Source of the DNA: Variovorax paradoxus
GTDB taxonomy: Bacteria; Pseudomonadota; Gammaproteobacteria; Burkholderiales; Burkholderiaceae_C
NCBI GenBank assembly: GCA_016806145.1
Contig: CP063167.1
Coordinates: 1,980,501 to 2,044,500, forward strand
Direction of reading: 5' to 3'
Length of the DNA: 64,000 bases
The translations under genes were made by a program, and so were the position numbers. The notes beneath the pieces are model-generated. The model made no database searches. It was not told the origin of the DNA and saw only the letters and a program-made list of their open reading frames with translations. The stretch's first letter is position 1. Each line of letters begins with the position of its first letter. Positions 43,898 through 52,056 of this stretch are shown here, in pieces.

Positions 43898-45058
43898 TCA
43901 CAAGGTGGCGGCCGTGCCGAGGATGGCGGTGGCCTGGCTCGACAGCACGCCGCCGTTGGCGTGCGCGAGCGAAATCTCGACGCCCTCGACCTGCCGCGCG
44001 CCGGCGCTGCCGCGCAGTTGCTCGACCGACTCGATCACGGTGAACAGGCCGTACATGCCCGGGTGGTTGCACGACAGGCCGCCGCCGTTGGTGTTGACCG
44101 GCAGCCGCCCGCCCGGCGAGATGGCGCCCGAGGACACCATCGCGCCAGCCTCGCCCTTGGCGCAGAAGCCCAGGTCCTCGAGGAACAGCAGCGTGTTGAT
44201 GGTGAAGGCGTCGTAGACCATCAGGTGGTCGATGTCCTTCGGGCCGACGCCGGCCATCGCGTAGGCGCGCTGGCCCGATTCGACCGCGCAGGTGGTCGTG
44301 AGGTCGGGCATGGCCGAGATCTGGCGGTGGCTCACGGCCACGCCGGTGCCCAGCACGTAGGCCGCGGGCCGCGGCATGTCGCGCGCGCGCTCGGCACGCG
44401 TCAACACCAGCGCCGCGCCGCCGTCGGTCACGAGGCAGCTGTCGGCCTTGGTCAGCGGGTCGCTGATCATGCGCGAGGCCAGCACCTCGGCGCGGCTCAG
44501 CGGATCGCGCGCGAAGGCATCGGGATTGAGCCGCGCCCAGTCGCGCGCGGCCACCGCCACGTCGGCCAGCTGCTCGCGCGTGGTGCCGTACTGGTGCATG
44601 TGGCGCGCCGCGGCCAGCGCATAGCTCGACAGCGGATAGCGCGGGCGGAACGGCGATTCGAAGGGCTGCGGATCGGGCATCGAGGCCAGCTTGCCGCCGG
44701 CCGTGAGCTGGTTGGAGCCGTAGCAGATCAGCGCGACCTCGCACAGGCCGAGCTCGAGCGCCATCAGCGCCGACTGCAGGTGGAACAGGAAGGAGGCGCC
44801 GCCGACCATGGTGCCGTCGGCATGCCGGGGCTTGATGCCCAGGCGCTCCGCGACGTTGAGCACCGGCAGGCCCGAGGTCGACATGGCGCAGAACAGGCCG
44901 TCGACCTGCGACATGCGCAGGCCGCAGTCCTCGAGCGCGAGCACGGCCGCTTCCTGCAACTGGTCGAAGGGCGTGCGGCCGGGCGCGTTCCAGCGCCGCG
45001 TGTTGCCGATGCCGACGATGGCGCCGCGGCCGCGCAGGGAATGCGTCGCGCGGCTCAT
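43898..45058 (-). CDS. Thiolase-fold protein lacking thiolase cysteines (Ltp2-like, probable acyl-CoA aldolase)
   Basis: This 386-residue protein belongs to the thiolase superfamily (SCP-x/Ltp2 branch). At the position of the nucleophilic cysteine the sequence is VGGASFLFHLQSAL (about residues 85-98), with no cysteine. The C-terminal region reads NTNGGGLSCNHPGMYG and AHANGGVLSSQATAILG, again without the usual catalytic CxG. This is the pattern of thiolase-like aldolases such as Ltp2, which cleave a 3-hydroxyacyl-CoA by retro-aldol reaction. Its start overlaps the stop of the DUF35 gene (ATGA), and a MaoC gene follows after 7 bases, just as in ltp2-type clusters. Confidence 0.88.
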   Translation of the reverse strand: MSRATHSLRGRGAIVGIGNTRRWNAPGRTPFDQLQEAAVLALEDCGLRMSQVDGLFCAMSTSGLPVLNVAERLGIKPRHADGTMVGGASFLFHLQSALMALELGLCEVALICYGSNQLTAGGKLASMPDPQPFESPFRPRYPLSSYALAAARHMHQYGTTREQLADVAVAARDWARLNPDAFARDPLSRAEVLASRMISDPLTKADSCLVTDGGAALVLTRAERARDMPRPAAYVLGTGVAVSHRQISAMPDLTTTCAVESGQRAYAMAGVGPKDIDHLMVYDAFTINTLLFLEDLGFCAKGEAGAMVSSGAISPGGRLPVNTNGGGLSCNHPGMYGLFTVIESVEQLRGSAGARQVEGVEISLAHANGGVLSSQATAILGTAATL

Positions 45059-45444
45059 GGCGTGCCTCCCTCGGCCGGCGCGAACACCACGAAGGGCTCC
45101 TCGCCGGCCACGATGCGTGCCCGCACGTGCTGGCCGATGCGCACCGCGTCGGGCGCGACGTCCTCCACGCGGCTCATCATGCGCGCGCCGCCCTCGAGGT
45201 CGACCAGCGCCACGTTGTAGTCGCCCGCGCGGTCGCGCACGGTGGTCAGCGAATACACGCTGCCCAGTCCCGGCGAGACGCGCCATTGCAGCCGCGGGCT
45301 GCCGCAGGCGCGGCACACCAGCGCCGGCGGAAAGCGCACCGCGGCGCAGTCCTCGCAATGCTGCAGCATCAGCCGGCCTTCCTGCAGCGCCTGCTGGTAC
45401 TGCGCATCGGGGCCGGGGCCGTCGAATCGGGTATCGGTGGCCAT
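45055..45444 (-). CDS. DUF35 OB-fold zinc-ribbon protein
   Basis: This 129-residue protein has a rubredoxin-like zinc ribbon (CEDC at about residues 30-33 and CRAC at about 45-48) and a C-terminal OB fold (VYSLTTVRDRAGDYNVALVDLEGGARMMSRV). DUF35 proteins bind acyl-CoA and are obligate partners of thiolase-like aldolases and of MaoC subunits. Its stop overlaps the start of the thiolase-like gene, supporting a complex between the two. It follows the enoyl-CoA hydratase gene by 4 bases. Confidence 0.93.
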   Translation of the reverse strand: MATDTRFDGPGPDAQYQQALQEGRLMLQHCEDCAAVRFPPALVCRACGSPRLQWRVSPGLGSVYSLTTVRDRAGDYNVALVDLEGGARMMSRVEDVAPDAVRIGQHVRARIVAGEEPFVVFAPAEGGTP

Positions 45445-45448
45445 GGCG

Positions 45449-46213
45449 TCACTTGCCCTGCCACACGGGCTTGCGCTTCTCGGCGAAGGCGGCCGAGCCC
45501 TCGCGCGCATCGGCCGAGCTGAACACGTGCTCGGTCAGCGCGGCCTGGCGTTCCCACAGCTCGGCGGCGGGCCAGTCCTGCGACTCGACCACCACGCGCT
45601 TGCTCGCGGCCACCGACAGCGGGCCGTTGGCCGCGATGGTCTGCGCCAGCCGGCGCGCCTCGGCCAGTGCCTCGCCGGGCGCGGCGAGCCGGTTGACCAG
45701 GCCGTAGTGGTAGGCGCGCGCGGCCGGGAACATGTCGCCCGTGAGCGCGAGTTCGAGCGCGATGCGGTAGGGCAGCTGGCGCGGCAGCCGCACCAGGCCG
45801 CCGGCCGTCGCGGCCAGGCCGCGCTTGACCTCGGGCACGCCGAACTGGGCGTTCTCGGCCGCCACCACCATGTCGCAGGCCAGCACCAGCTCGAAGCCGC
45901 CGGCCAGCGCATAGCCCTCGACCGCGGCGATCAGCGGCTTCACCGGCGGCTTCGCGGTCAGGCCGCCGAAGCCGCGGCCCTCGATGCTCGGGCGCTCGCC
46001 GCGCAGGAAGCCCTTGAGGTCCATGCCGGCGCAGAAGGTGCCGCCGGCGCCGGTGAGGATGCCGATGCGCAGGTCGTCGCGCCGGTCGAGTTCGTCGAGC
46101 GCGGCCGCGATGCCGCGCGCCACCGCGAGCGTGGCCGCGTTGCGCGCCTGCGGGCGGTTGATGGTGATGGTCAGGATGCCGTCGCTGCTGTCGACGAGGA
46201 CTTCTTCGGTCAT
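45449..46213 (-). CDS. Enoyl-CoA hydratase/isomerase-family protein
   Basis: This 254-residue crotonase-fold enzyme has the oxyanion-hole segments GGTFCAGMDLKGF and GYALAGGFELVLACDM, and the catalytic glutamate positions in GGFE and FGVPEVKRGL are both occupied. It probably hydrates or isomerises an enoyl-CoA. It lies between the hydroxyacyl-CoA dehydrogenase-like SDR gene and the DUF35 gene in the leftward operon. A second hydratase (MaoC type) is encoded in the same operon, so the two may act at different steps. Confidence 0.94.
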   Translation of the reverse strand: MTEEVLVDSSDGILTITINRPQARNAATLAVARGIAAALDELDRRDDLRIGILTGAGGTFCAGMDLKGFLRGERPSIEGRGFGGLTAKPPVKPLIAAVEGYALAGGFELVLACDMVVAAENAQFGVPEVKRGLAATAGGLVRLPRQLPYRIALELALTGDMFPAARAYHYGLVNRLAAPGEALAEARRLAQTIAANGPLSVAASKRVVVESQDWPAAELWERQAALTEHVFSSADAREGSAAFAEKRKPVWQGK

Positions 46214-46258
46214 GGGTGCTTCCTCTGGGGGAGAAGGTTGAACGGGAGGGCGGGCGAT

Positions 46259-47026
46259 TCAGCGCGGCGCCATGCGCAGCGCGCCGTCGAGCCGGATGGT
46301 TTCGCCGTTGAGCATCGGGTTGCTCACGATGTGCAGCGCGAGCTGCGCGTATTCGTCGGGCGTGCCCAGCCGCGAGGGATGCGGCACCGAGGCGCCGAGC
46401 GAGAGGCGCGCCGCTTCCGACACGCGCGCGAGCATCGGCGTGTCGAAGATGCCGGGCGCGATGGTGCACACGCGGATCGCCTTGCTCGCGAGGTCGCGCG
46501 CCGCCACGATGGTCAGGCCCACCACGCCGGCCTTCGACGAGGCATAGCCGATCTGCCCGATCTGGCCCTCGTAGGCCGCCACCGAGGCGGTCAGCACGCA
46601 GACGCCGCGCTCGCCCTCGGCCGTGTGCTCGTTGCGCGCCATGCGCGTGGCCGCCAGCCGCAGCGTGTTGAAGGTGCCGACCAGGTTGATGCGCACGATG
46701 TTCTCGTAGGTCTCGAGCGACCCCGGGCTGCCGTCCTTGTCGACCAGCCGCACCGGGCCGCCGCGGCCCGCGCAGTGCACCAGCACGCGCAGCGGGCCGA
46801 AGGACTCGGCGACGTCGCAGGCCGCGTTCATGTCGACCTCGCTGGTGACGTCGGCGGGCGCGAAGCGGACCCGCTCGCCGAGGCTCTTCGCGATGGCCTC
46901 GCCCTGCGAGGAGGGCAGGTCGGCGATCACCACGCTGGCGCCCGCCGCGTGCAGCCGATGGACCGTGGCCAGGCCCAGGCCCGATGCGCCGCCGGTGACG
47001 AGCGCGCTGATTCCTTCTGTGTTCAT
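46259..47026 (-). CDS. SDR, 3-hydroxyacyl-CoA dehydrogenase type II-like
   Basis: This 255-residue short-chain dehydrogenase resembles type II 3-hydroxyacyl-CoA dehydrogenase (HSD17B10). It has the cofactor motif [56 protein letters not shown] (catalytic Ser, Tyr and Lys) and TIAPGIFDTPML. The ATG at 47026 is chosen over longer starts because the codons upstream lie in the promoter. It is the first gene of the leftward operon. It probably oxidises a 3-hydroxyacyl-CoA. Confidence 0.94.
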   Translation of the reverse strand: MNTEGISALVTGGASGLGLATVHRLHAAGASVVIADLPSSQGEAIAKSLGERVRFAPADVTSEVDMNAACDVAESFGPLRVLVHCAGRGGPVRLVDKDGSPGSLETYENIVRINLVGTFNTLRLAATRMARNEHTAEGERGVCVLTASVAAYEGQIGQIGYASSKAGVVGLTIVAARDLASKAIRVCTIAPGIFDTPMLARVSEAARLSLGASVPHPSRLGTPDEYAQLALHIVSNPMLNGETIRLDGALRMAPR

Positions 47027-47072
47027 GAGTGCTTGCCTTGTGCAGTTGGGAAGATGCGTCGGTTCATGATAC

Positions 47073-47086
47073 ATACCGATGAGTAT
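47073..47086. promoter_or_regulatory. Operator-like palindrome B1 (ATACC-GATG-AGTAT)
   Basis: This copy lies 47 bases before the start of the leftward SDR gene. On the minus strand it runs into TATGTA, a possible -10 element. It is one of the four related sites and lies exactly 112 bases from B2. Confidence 0.7.
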
Positions 47087-47171
47087 CGTTGCAACGAGAC
47101 CGTGATGACTTAGCGTGGCATGCCACCTGTCCCATAGGGTATTCGCCTAGGATTCTTTCATCGCGATGGCG

Positions 47172-47201
47172 TTGACCCGATTAAATACTCAGTGGTATGT
47201 T
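47172..47201 (+). promoter_or_regulatory. Predicted sigma70 promoter of the rightward operon
   Basis: TTGACC (47172-47177) and TATGTT (47196-47201) are separated by 18 bases, matching the cyclase promoter at 37522 in sequence and spacing. Transcription would begin about 54 bases before the first binding-protein gene. Confidence 0.65.
47185..47198. promoter_or_regulatory. Operator-like palindrome B2 (ATACT-CAGT-GGTAT)
   Basis: Overlaps the predicted -10 of the rightward promoter, at the same offset from the -35 as A2 has in its promoter. One mismatch from a perfect palindrome. Confidence 0.7.
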
Positions 47202-47261
47202 CGCTCCGCGGCACGACGCGTGCCGCCTGGCCCGAGGTCGCGCACCGCGCAAGGAGACGAG

Positions 47262-48428
47262 ATGGATCCGAGACGACGCATGTTTTCGATGGCCGCGATC
47301 GCCGCGGCGGCACTGGCTTCGGGGGCGGGCGCGATGGCGCAGTCGCCCGTGCCGATCAAGGTCGGCGTGATCCTTCCGCTGTCGGGCGGCGCGGGGCCGC
47401 AGGGCCAGCACGTGACCGAGGCGATCCAGGCCATGGCCGCGCTCATCAACGAGGCCGGCGGCGTGCTCGGGCGGCCGATCGAAGTGCTGGTGCGCGACGA
47501 CGAATCGACGCCGGCGGTCGGCGTGTCGCGCGCCAACGAGCTGATCGGGCAGGGCGTGGCCGTGATCATCGAAGGCTGGAACAGCCCGGTGGCGCTGGCG
47601 ATGCAGCCGGTGATCGCGCGCGCCGGCGTGCTCGACATCACGACCTTCGCGAGCGCCGATGCGGTGCTCTCCGGCGAGGGCAACCCGCTCGCGATCCGCC
47701 TCAATGCCTCCAACTCGCAGGGCGGCGCCGCGGTCGCGCAGGCCATCGCCACCGGCTTCAAGGGCCGGCGCATCGCCTTCCTGACCGAGAACGACGCCTA
47801 CGGCATCGGCACGCAGCAGGCGATCGAGGCCGGGCTCAAGGCGCTGAACCACGACTACCAGAAGGTGGCCGAGGAGAAGTTTCCGTTCACGCAGTCGGAC
47901 TTCCGCATCGCCCTGACCAGCATCCGCGCCGCCAACCCCGACGTGACCGTCGCGATCAATGCCAACGAGGGCCTGGGCATGCCCGCGATCCTGCGCCAGT
48001 TCAAGCAGGGCCGCGTGCCGGGCCAGCTGCTCGCGGCGCTGGGCACGGTGGCGCCGAGCGTGATCTCGGTGGCGGGCGAGGCCGCCAACGGCGTGGCCGG
48101 CGTGGACATCTACTTTCCCGACGTCGAGCCCTTCGCCTCCGATCCGGTCAACAAGCGCTTCGTCGCGCGCTCGCAGGCGATGTTCAAGCGCACGCCCGAC
48201 AAGTTCATGGCGGTGGGCGCGGCCGCGCTGCAGTTCTGGGCCATGGCGGCGAACGAACTCAAGACCTTGGAGCGCGAGCCGCTGGCGCGCCGCATCCGCG
48301 GCGGCAGCTTCAAGGGCACGGTGTTCGGCGACGTGAGCTTCGCGCCCAACGGGCAGCTGCAGCTGCCCACCCATGCCTTCACGGTCAGCAACGGCGCGAT
48401 CGTCGTGCAGAAGCCGGCCGGCCGATAG
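47262..48428 (+). CDS. Branched-chain-type ABC transporter substrate-binding protein, copy 1
   Basis: This 388-residue type I periplasmic receptor has a signal peptide (RRRMFSMAAIAAAALASGAG, cut near AMAQ), then PIKVGVILPLSGGAGPQGQH, NEAGGVLGRPIEVLVRDDES, and IIEGWNSPVALAMQPVIARAG. AAGGAG precedes the ATG. It is a close paralog of the next gene (48473-49624). Both serve the LivGFHM transporter downstream, and they may bind related ligands. It is the promoter-proximal gene of the rightward operon. Confidence 0.94.
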   Translation: MDPRRRMFSMAAIAAAALASGAGAMAQSPVPIKVGVILPLSGGAGPQGQHVTEAIQAMAALINEAGGVLGRPIEVLVRDDESTPAVGVSRANELIGQGVAVIIEGWNSPVALAMQPVIARAGVLDITTFASADAVLSGEGNPLAIRLNASNSQGGAAVAQAIATGFKGRRIAFLTENDAYGIGTQQAIEAGLKALNHDYQKVAEEKFPFTQSDFRIALTSIRAANPDVTVAINANEGLGMPAILRQFKQGRVPGQLLAALGTVAPSVISVAGEAANGVAGVDIYFPDVEPFASDPVNKRFVARSQAMFKRTPDKFMAVGAAALQFWAMAANELKTLEREPLARRIRGGSFKGTVFGDVSFAPNGQLQLPTHAFTVSNGAIVVQKPAGR

Positions 48429-48472
48429 ACGACGCAGAGCCTTTCCCTTCCATAACGAGCTGGAGACACACC

Positions 48473-49624
48473 ATGAAGCTGATTCGCAACCTGATGACGG
48501 CGGCGGGCCTGGGCCTCGCGCTGTTCGGCCTCGCGCCGGCCCAGGCGCAGACGCCGCCGACCGTCAAGGTCGGCACCATCTTCCCGCTGTCGGGCGGCGC
48601 GGGCCCGCAGGGGCAGCACGTGACGCAGGCGATCCAGGCGATGGCGGCGGTCATCAACGAGAGCGGCGGCGTGCTGGGCCGGCGCATCGAGATCGTCTCG
48701 CGCGACGACGAGTCGACGCCGGCCGTGGGCGTCTCGCGCGCCACCGAGCTCGTGAGCTCGGGCGTCGCGGTGATCATCGAGGGCTGGAACAGCCCGGTCA
48801 CGCTCGCGATGCAGCCGGTGATCGCGCGCGCCGGCGTGCTCGACATCACGGCGGTCTCGAAGGCCGACCCGATCCTCTCGGGCGAAGGCAATCCGTTGGC
48901 GGTGCGGCTCAACAGCTCGAACTCGCAGGACGGCGCGGTGATCGCGAACTACATCGCGAAGGTGGTGAAGGCCAGGCGAGTCGCCTTCCTGACCGAGAAC
49001 GACGCCTACGGCAACGGCGCGCAGGAATCGATCGAGGGCGAACTGAAGAAGCTCGGCTACGCCTACGAGAAGGTGGCGGAAGAGAAATTCCCGTTCGCTC
49101 AGGCCGACTTCCGCGTGGCGCTGACCAACGTGCGCGCCGCCAATCCCGACATCACGGTGGCGATCAACGCCAACGAGGGCCTGGGCATGCCCGCGATCAT
49201 CCGCCAGGCCAGGCAGTCGCGGCTGCCGGGCGCGCTGGTGGCCGCGGTGGGCACGGTCGCGCCCAGCGTGATCGACGTGGCCGGCGATGCCGCGCACGGG
49301 CTGGTCAGCGCCGACATCTACTTCCCGGCGGTGGAGCCCTTCGTCTCGAACCCCGCCAACCAGCGCTTCGTGGCGAAGACGCAGGAGCTCTTCAAGTACA
49401 CGCCCGACAAGTTCATGGCGCTGGGCGCCACCTCGCTGCAGGTGTGGGCGATGGCCGCCAACGAGCTCAAGACGCTGGACCGCGAGGCGATCGCCAGGCG
49501 CATCCGCGGCGGCAGCTTCAAGGGCACGGTGATGGGCGACCTGACCTTCGAGCCCAACGGCCAGCTGCTGTCGCACCACTACCTGTTCAAGGTGGACGGC
49601 CGCAAGATCGTGGTGCAGCAGTGA
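48473..49624 (+). CDS. Branched-chain-type ABC transporter substrate-binding protein, copy 2
   Basis: This 383-residue receptor is homologous along its whole length to the previous gene (TVKVGTIFPLSGGAGPQGQH, GGVLGRRIEIVSRDDES, IIEGWNSPVTLAMQPVIARAG). The signal peptide is KLIRNLMTAAGLGLALFGLA, cut near PAQAQ. Tandem duplication of a binding protein is well known in Liv systems (LivJ/LivK), where both receptors share one membrane complex. It is followed 7 bases later by LivG. Confidence 0.94.
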   Translation: MKLIRNLMTAAGLGLALFGLAPAQAQTPPTVKVGTIFPLSGGAGPQGQHVTQAIQAMAAVINESGGVLGRRIEIVSRDDESTPAVGVSRATELVSSGVAVIIEGWNSPVTLAMQPVIARAGVLDITAVSKADPILSGEGNPLAVRLNSSNSQDGAVIANYIAKVVKARRVAFLTENDAYGNGAQESIEGELKKLGYAYEKVAEEKFPFAQADFRVALTNVRAANPDITVAINANEGLGMPAIIRQARQSRLPGALVAAVGTVAPSVIDVAGDAAHGLVSADIYFPAVEPFVSNPANQRFVAKTQELFKYTPDKFMALGATSLQVWAMAANELKTLDREAIARRIRGGSFKGTVMGDLTFEPNGQLLSHHYLFKVDGRKIVVQQ

Positions 49625-49631
49625 GCCGGGC

Positions 49632-50444
49632 ATGCACAGCGACGCGATGAACCCGACCAACGCCAGCGCCACTGCCACCGTGCCGCCCGCGCTGCGCGTG
49701 GAAGGCCTGGGCGTGCGCTACGGCGCGCTGGTCGCGCTCGACGGCGTGGGCTGGGAGGTGGCGCCCGGCGAGCTGCTGGGCATCATCGGCCCGAACGGCG
49801 CCGGCAAGAGCTCGTGCTACGACGCCGTGACCGCGATGGTGCGGCGCGGCGGCCGCGTGAGCCTGCACGGGCGCGACGTGACGGCGGTGCCGCCCTACGG
49901 CCTCGCGGGCCTGGGCCTGAAGCGCGCGTTCCAGCAGAACGCCTTCTTCGACGACCTCAGCGTGCTCGGCAACTTCGTCGCCGTGCTCGGCGCGCGGGCG
50001 CACGCGGGGCTGTGGTCGAGCGTGCTCAACCCGGTCGGCGCCGCGCGCCGGCGTGGCGAGGCCGAGGACTTCGCGGCGCGCCAGCTGGTGCGCTTCGGCA
50101 TCCCGGCGCTCTATCACGCGATGAGCCCGAAGGAGATTCCCTATGGCGTGCAGCGCATGCTGTCGATCGCGCTGGCCTACGGCGCGGGCGCCAGCGTGCT
50201 GCTGCTCGACGAGCCGGCCGCGGGCCTGGGCGGCGAGGACATGGCGGCGCTGGTCGCGCTGCTGTCCGGGCTCAAGCGCGAGGGCGTGGCGCTGGTGGTG
50301 ATCGAGCACCACATGGAACTGATCATGGCCGTGGCCGACCGCATCTGCGTGCTCGACCTGGGCCGCCAACTCGCCTACGGCACGCCGGCGGAGATCCAGC
50401 GGGATCCGCGCGTGCGCGAGGCCTACCTGGGGAAGGCGCAATGA
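49632..50444 (+). CDS. Branched-chain-type ABC transporter ATP-binding protein (LivG-like)
   Basis: This 270-residue ATPase has Walker A GPNGAGKSS, the signature-region sequence IPYGVQRMLSIALAYG and the Walker B region VLLLDEPAAGLGGED, plus VVIEHHMELIMAVADR. The first 15 codons could be skipped by an ATG at 49647. Neither start has a clear ribosome site. It is the first transporter-core gene of the rightward operon and its stop overlaps the LivF start (ATGA). Confidence 0.93.
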   Translation: MHSDAMNPTNASATATVPPALRVEGLGVRYGALVALDGVGWEVAPGELLGIIGPNGAGKSSCYDAVTAMVRRGGRVSLHGRDVTAVPPYGLAGLGLKRAFQQNAFFDDLSVLGNFVAVLGARAHAGLWSSVLNPVGAARRRGEAEDFAARQLVRFGIPALYHAMSPKEIPYGVQRMLSIALAYGAGASVLLLDEPAAGLGGEDMAALVALLSGLKREGVALVVIEHHMELIMAVADRICVLDLGRQLAYGTPAEIQRDPRVREAYLGKAQ

Positions 50445-51187
50445 GCCGCACGGATCAGGACACGGTGCTCGAGGTGCGCGGCCTCGCGGTCTCCTACGCG
50501 GGCAACCGCGCGGTGGCGCTCGACGCGCTGCGCGTCGGACGCGGCGAGATCCTCGGCGTGATCGGCGCCAACGGGGCCGGCAAGTCGACGCTGGTGAATG
50601 CGCTCGCGGGCTGGTCGCGCGGCGATCCGCGCGTGGCCGGCGAGGTGGTGCTGAACGGCGAGCGCATCGATGCCTGGCCCACGCACGACCGCGTGCGCGC
50701 CGGCCTGCTGCTGGTGCCCGAGGGGCGGCTGGTGTTCTCGCGCATGAGCGTGGAGGAGAACCTCTCGACCGCCTTCGCGCCGCTGGCCGCGCCCGGGCGC
50801 AAGGTCTACACGCGCGACGAGATCTACGGCCTGTTCCCGCGCCTGCACGAGCGCCGCGGCCACCTGGGCGCGCAGCTCTCGGGCGGCGAGCGCCAGATGC
50901 TGGGCATCGGGCGCGCGCTGATGATGGGCCCGCGCCTGCTGCTGCTCGACGAACCCTCGATCGGCCTGGCGCCGATGCTGGTCTCGCAGGTGCTGCAGAC
51001 CATGCGAACGCTGGCCCGCTCGGGCCTTTCCATCCTGCTGGTCGAACAGAACGTGCGCGCCGCCATGGAGGTGGTCGACCGCCTCGTGCTGCTGGAGCGC
51101 GGCCGCGTGGTCCTCGAGGGACCGGCGGCCGAGTTCGGCAACGACCCGCGCATCGCGCAAGCCTACCTCGGAGCCCACGCGGCATGA
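50441..51187 (+). CDS. Branched-chain-type ABC transporter ATP-binding protein (LivF-like)
   Basis: This 248-residue protein is the second ATPase of the rightward Liv system, a normal single-domain LivF. It has Walker A GANGAGKST, signature LSGGERQMLGIGRAL and Walker B LLLLDEPSIGLAP, then LLVEQNVRAAMEVVDR. It is a useful comparison for the LivF-Tm-1 fusion at 13349-15601, which adds about 500 residues. It overlaps LivG before and LivH after it, each by 4 bases. Confidence 0.94.
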   Translation: MSRTDQDTVLEVRGLAVSYAGNRAVALDALRVGRGEILGVIGANGAGKSTLVNALAGWSRGDPRVAGEVVLNGERIDAWPTHDRVRAGLLLVPEGRLVFSRMSVEENLSTAFAPLAAPGRKVYTRDEIYGLFPRLHERRGHLGAQLSGGERQMLGIGRALMMGPRLLLLDEPSIGLAPMLVSQVLQTMRTLARSGLSILLVEQNVRAAMEVVDRLVLLERGRVVLEGPAAEFGNDPRIAQAYLGAHAA

Positions 51188-52056
51188 ACCTGTTGCAACA
51201 ACTCATCAACGGCATCGTGCTCGGCCATGCCTACGCGCTGGTCGCGATCGGCTGGACCGTGCTGCTGGGCGTGGCACGCCTGGTGAACTTCGGCCACGGC
51301 CAGATGTACATGCTCGGCGCCTTCGTGAGCTGGTGGGCCGTGACGCGCGCCGGCGTGCCCTACGCGCTGGCGCTGCCGATCGCCATGGCGGTGGGCGCGG
51401 CCTTCGGCGTGGCGATGCAGCGCGTGATGCTGCGCGCCACCTTCGAGCAGAACCTGGTCTCGATCATGATCATGACGCTGGGCTTCGGCTACGTGCTGCA
51501 GGGCGCGGCGGCGCTGATCTTCGGTTCCACCGGCCAGATCCTCGAGACCGCGCTGTCGCAGCGCGAGATCGACATCGGCGATCTCTGGCTGACCTGGCAG
51601 GACGCGGCCATCGTGCTGGCCGCGATCGCGGTCTTCATCGGCCTGAAGTGGACGCTCGACGGCACCCGCACCGGGCGGCTGGTGCGCATGGTGGCGGAAG
51701 ACCCGAAGCTGGCGCAGCTCGCCGGCGTCAACGTGCGGCGCGTCTACTACGGCGTGTTCGCGTTCGAGGGCGCGGCGGTCGCGTTCGCGGCCGGCATGGT
51801 CGCGCCGCGCACGCCGATCCTCACCTCGATGGGCTTCGAGGAGGTCATCATGACCTTCGTGGTGGTGGTGCTCGGCGGCATCGGCAGCGTGGCGGGCAGC
51901 TACGTGGCGGGCGTGGCGCTGGGCATCTTCACGGCGCTGTTCGGCGCGCTGGTCTCGCCGGCCTACACCACGGCCGCGGCCTTCCTGGTGCTGATCGCGG
52001 TGCTGGTGCTGCGGCCCGGCGGCCTGGGCGCCGGCGCGCGCGGGGGAGTGCACTGA
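51184..52056 (+). CDS. Branched-chain-type ABC transporter permease (LivH-like)
   Basis: This 290-residue permease has typical LivH segments: NGIVLGHAYALVAIGWTVLLGVARLVNFGHGQMYMLGAF, TRTGRLVRMVAEDPKLAQLAGVNV, and IMTFVVVVLGGIGSVAGSYVAG. It overlaps LivF (ATGA) and touches LivM (TGATG). Together with LivM it forms the channel of the second importer. Confidence 0.94.
   Translation: MNLLQQLINGIVLGHAYALVAIGWTVLLGVARLVNFGHGQMYMLGAFVSWWAVTRAGVPYALALPIAMAVGAAFGVAMQRVMLRATFEQNLVSIMIMTLGFGYVLQGAAALIFGSTGQILETALSQREIDIGDLWLTWQDAAIVLAAIAVFIGLKWTLDGTRTGRLVRMVAEDPKLAQLAGVNVRRVYYGVFAFEGAAVAFAAGMVAPRTPILTSMGFEEVIMTFVVVVLGGIGSVAGSYVAGVALGIFTALFGALVSPAYTTAAAFLVLIAVLVLRPGGLGAGARGGVH

Noticed and set aside
37437..47184. 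Conserved sequence between the two members of each palindrome pair
   Set aside because: Apart from the -35 element, the 98 bases between the sites differ in the two regions. A shared ACCTGTCC lies at different offsets and is probably chance.
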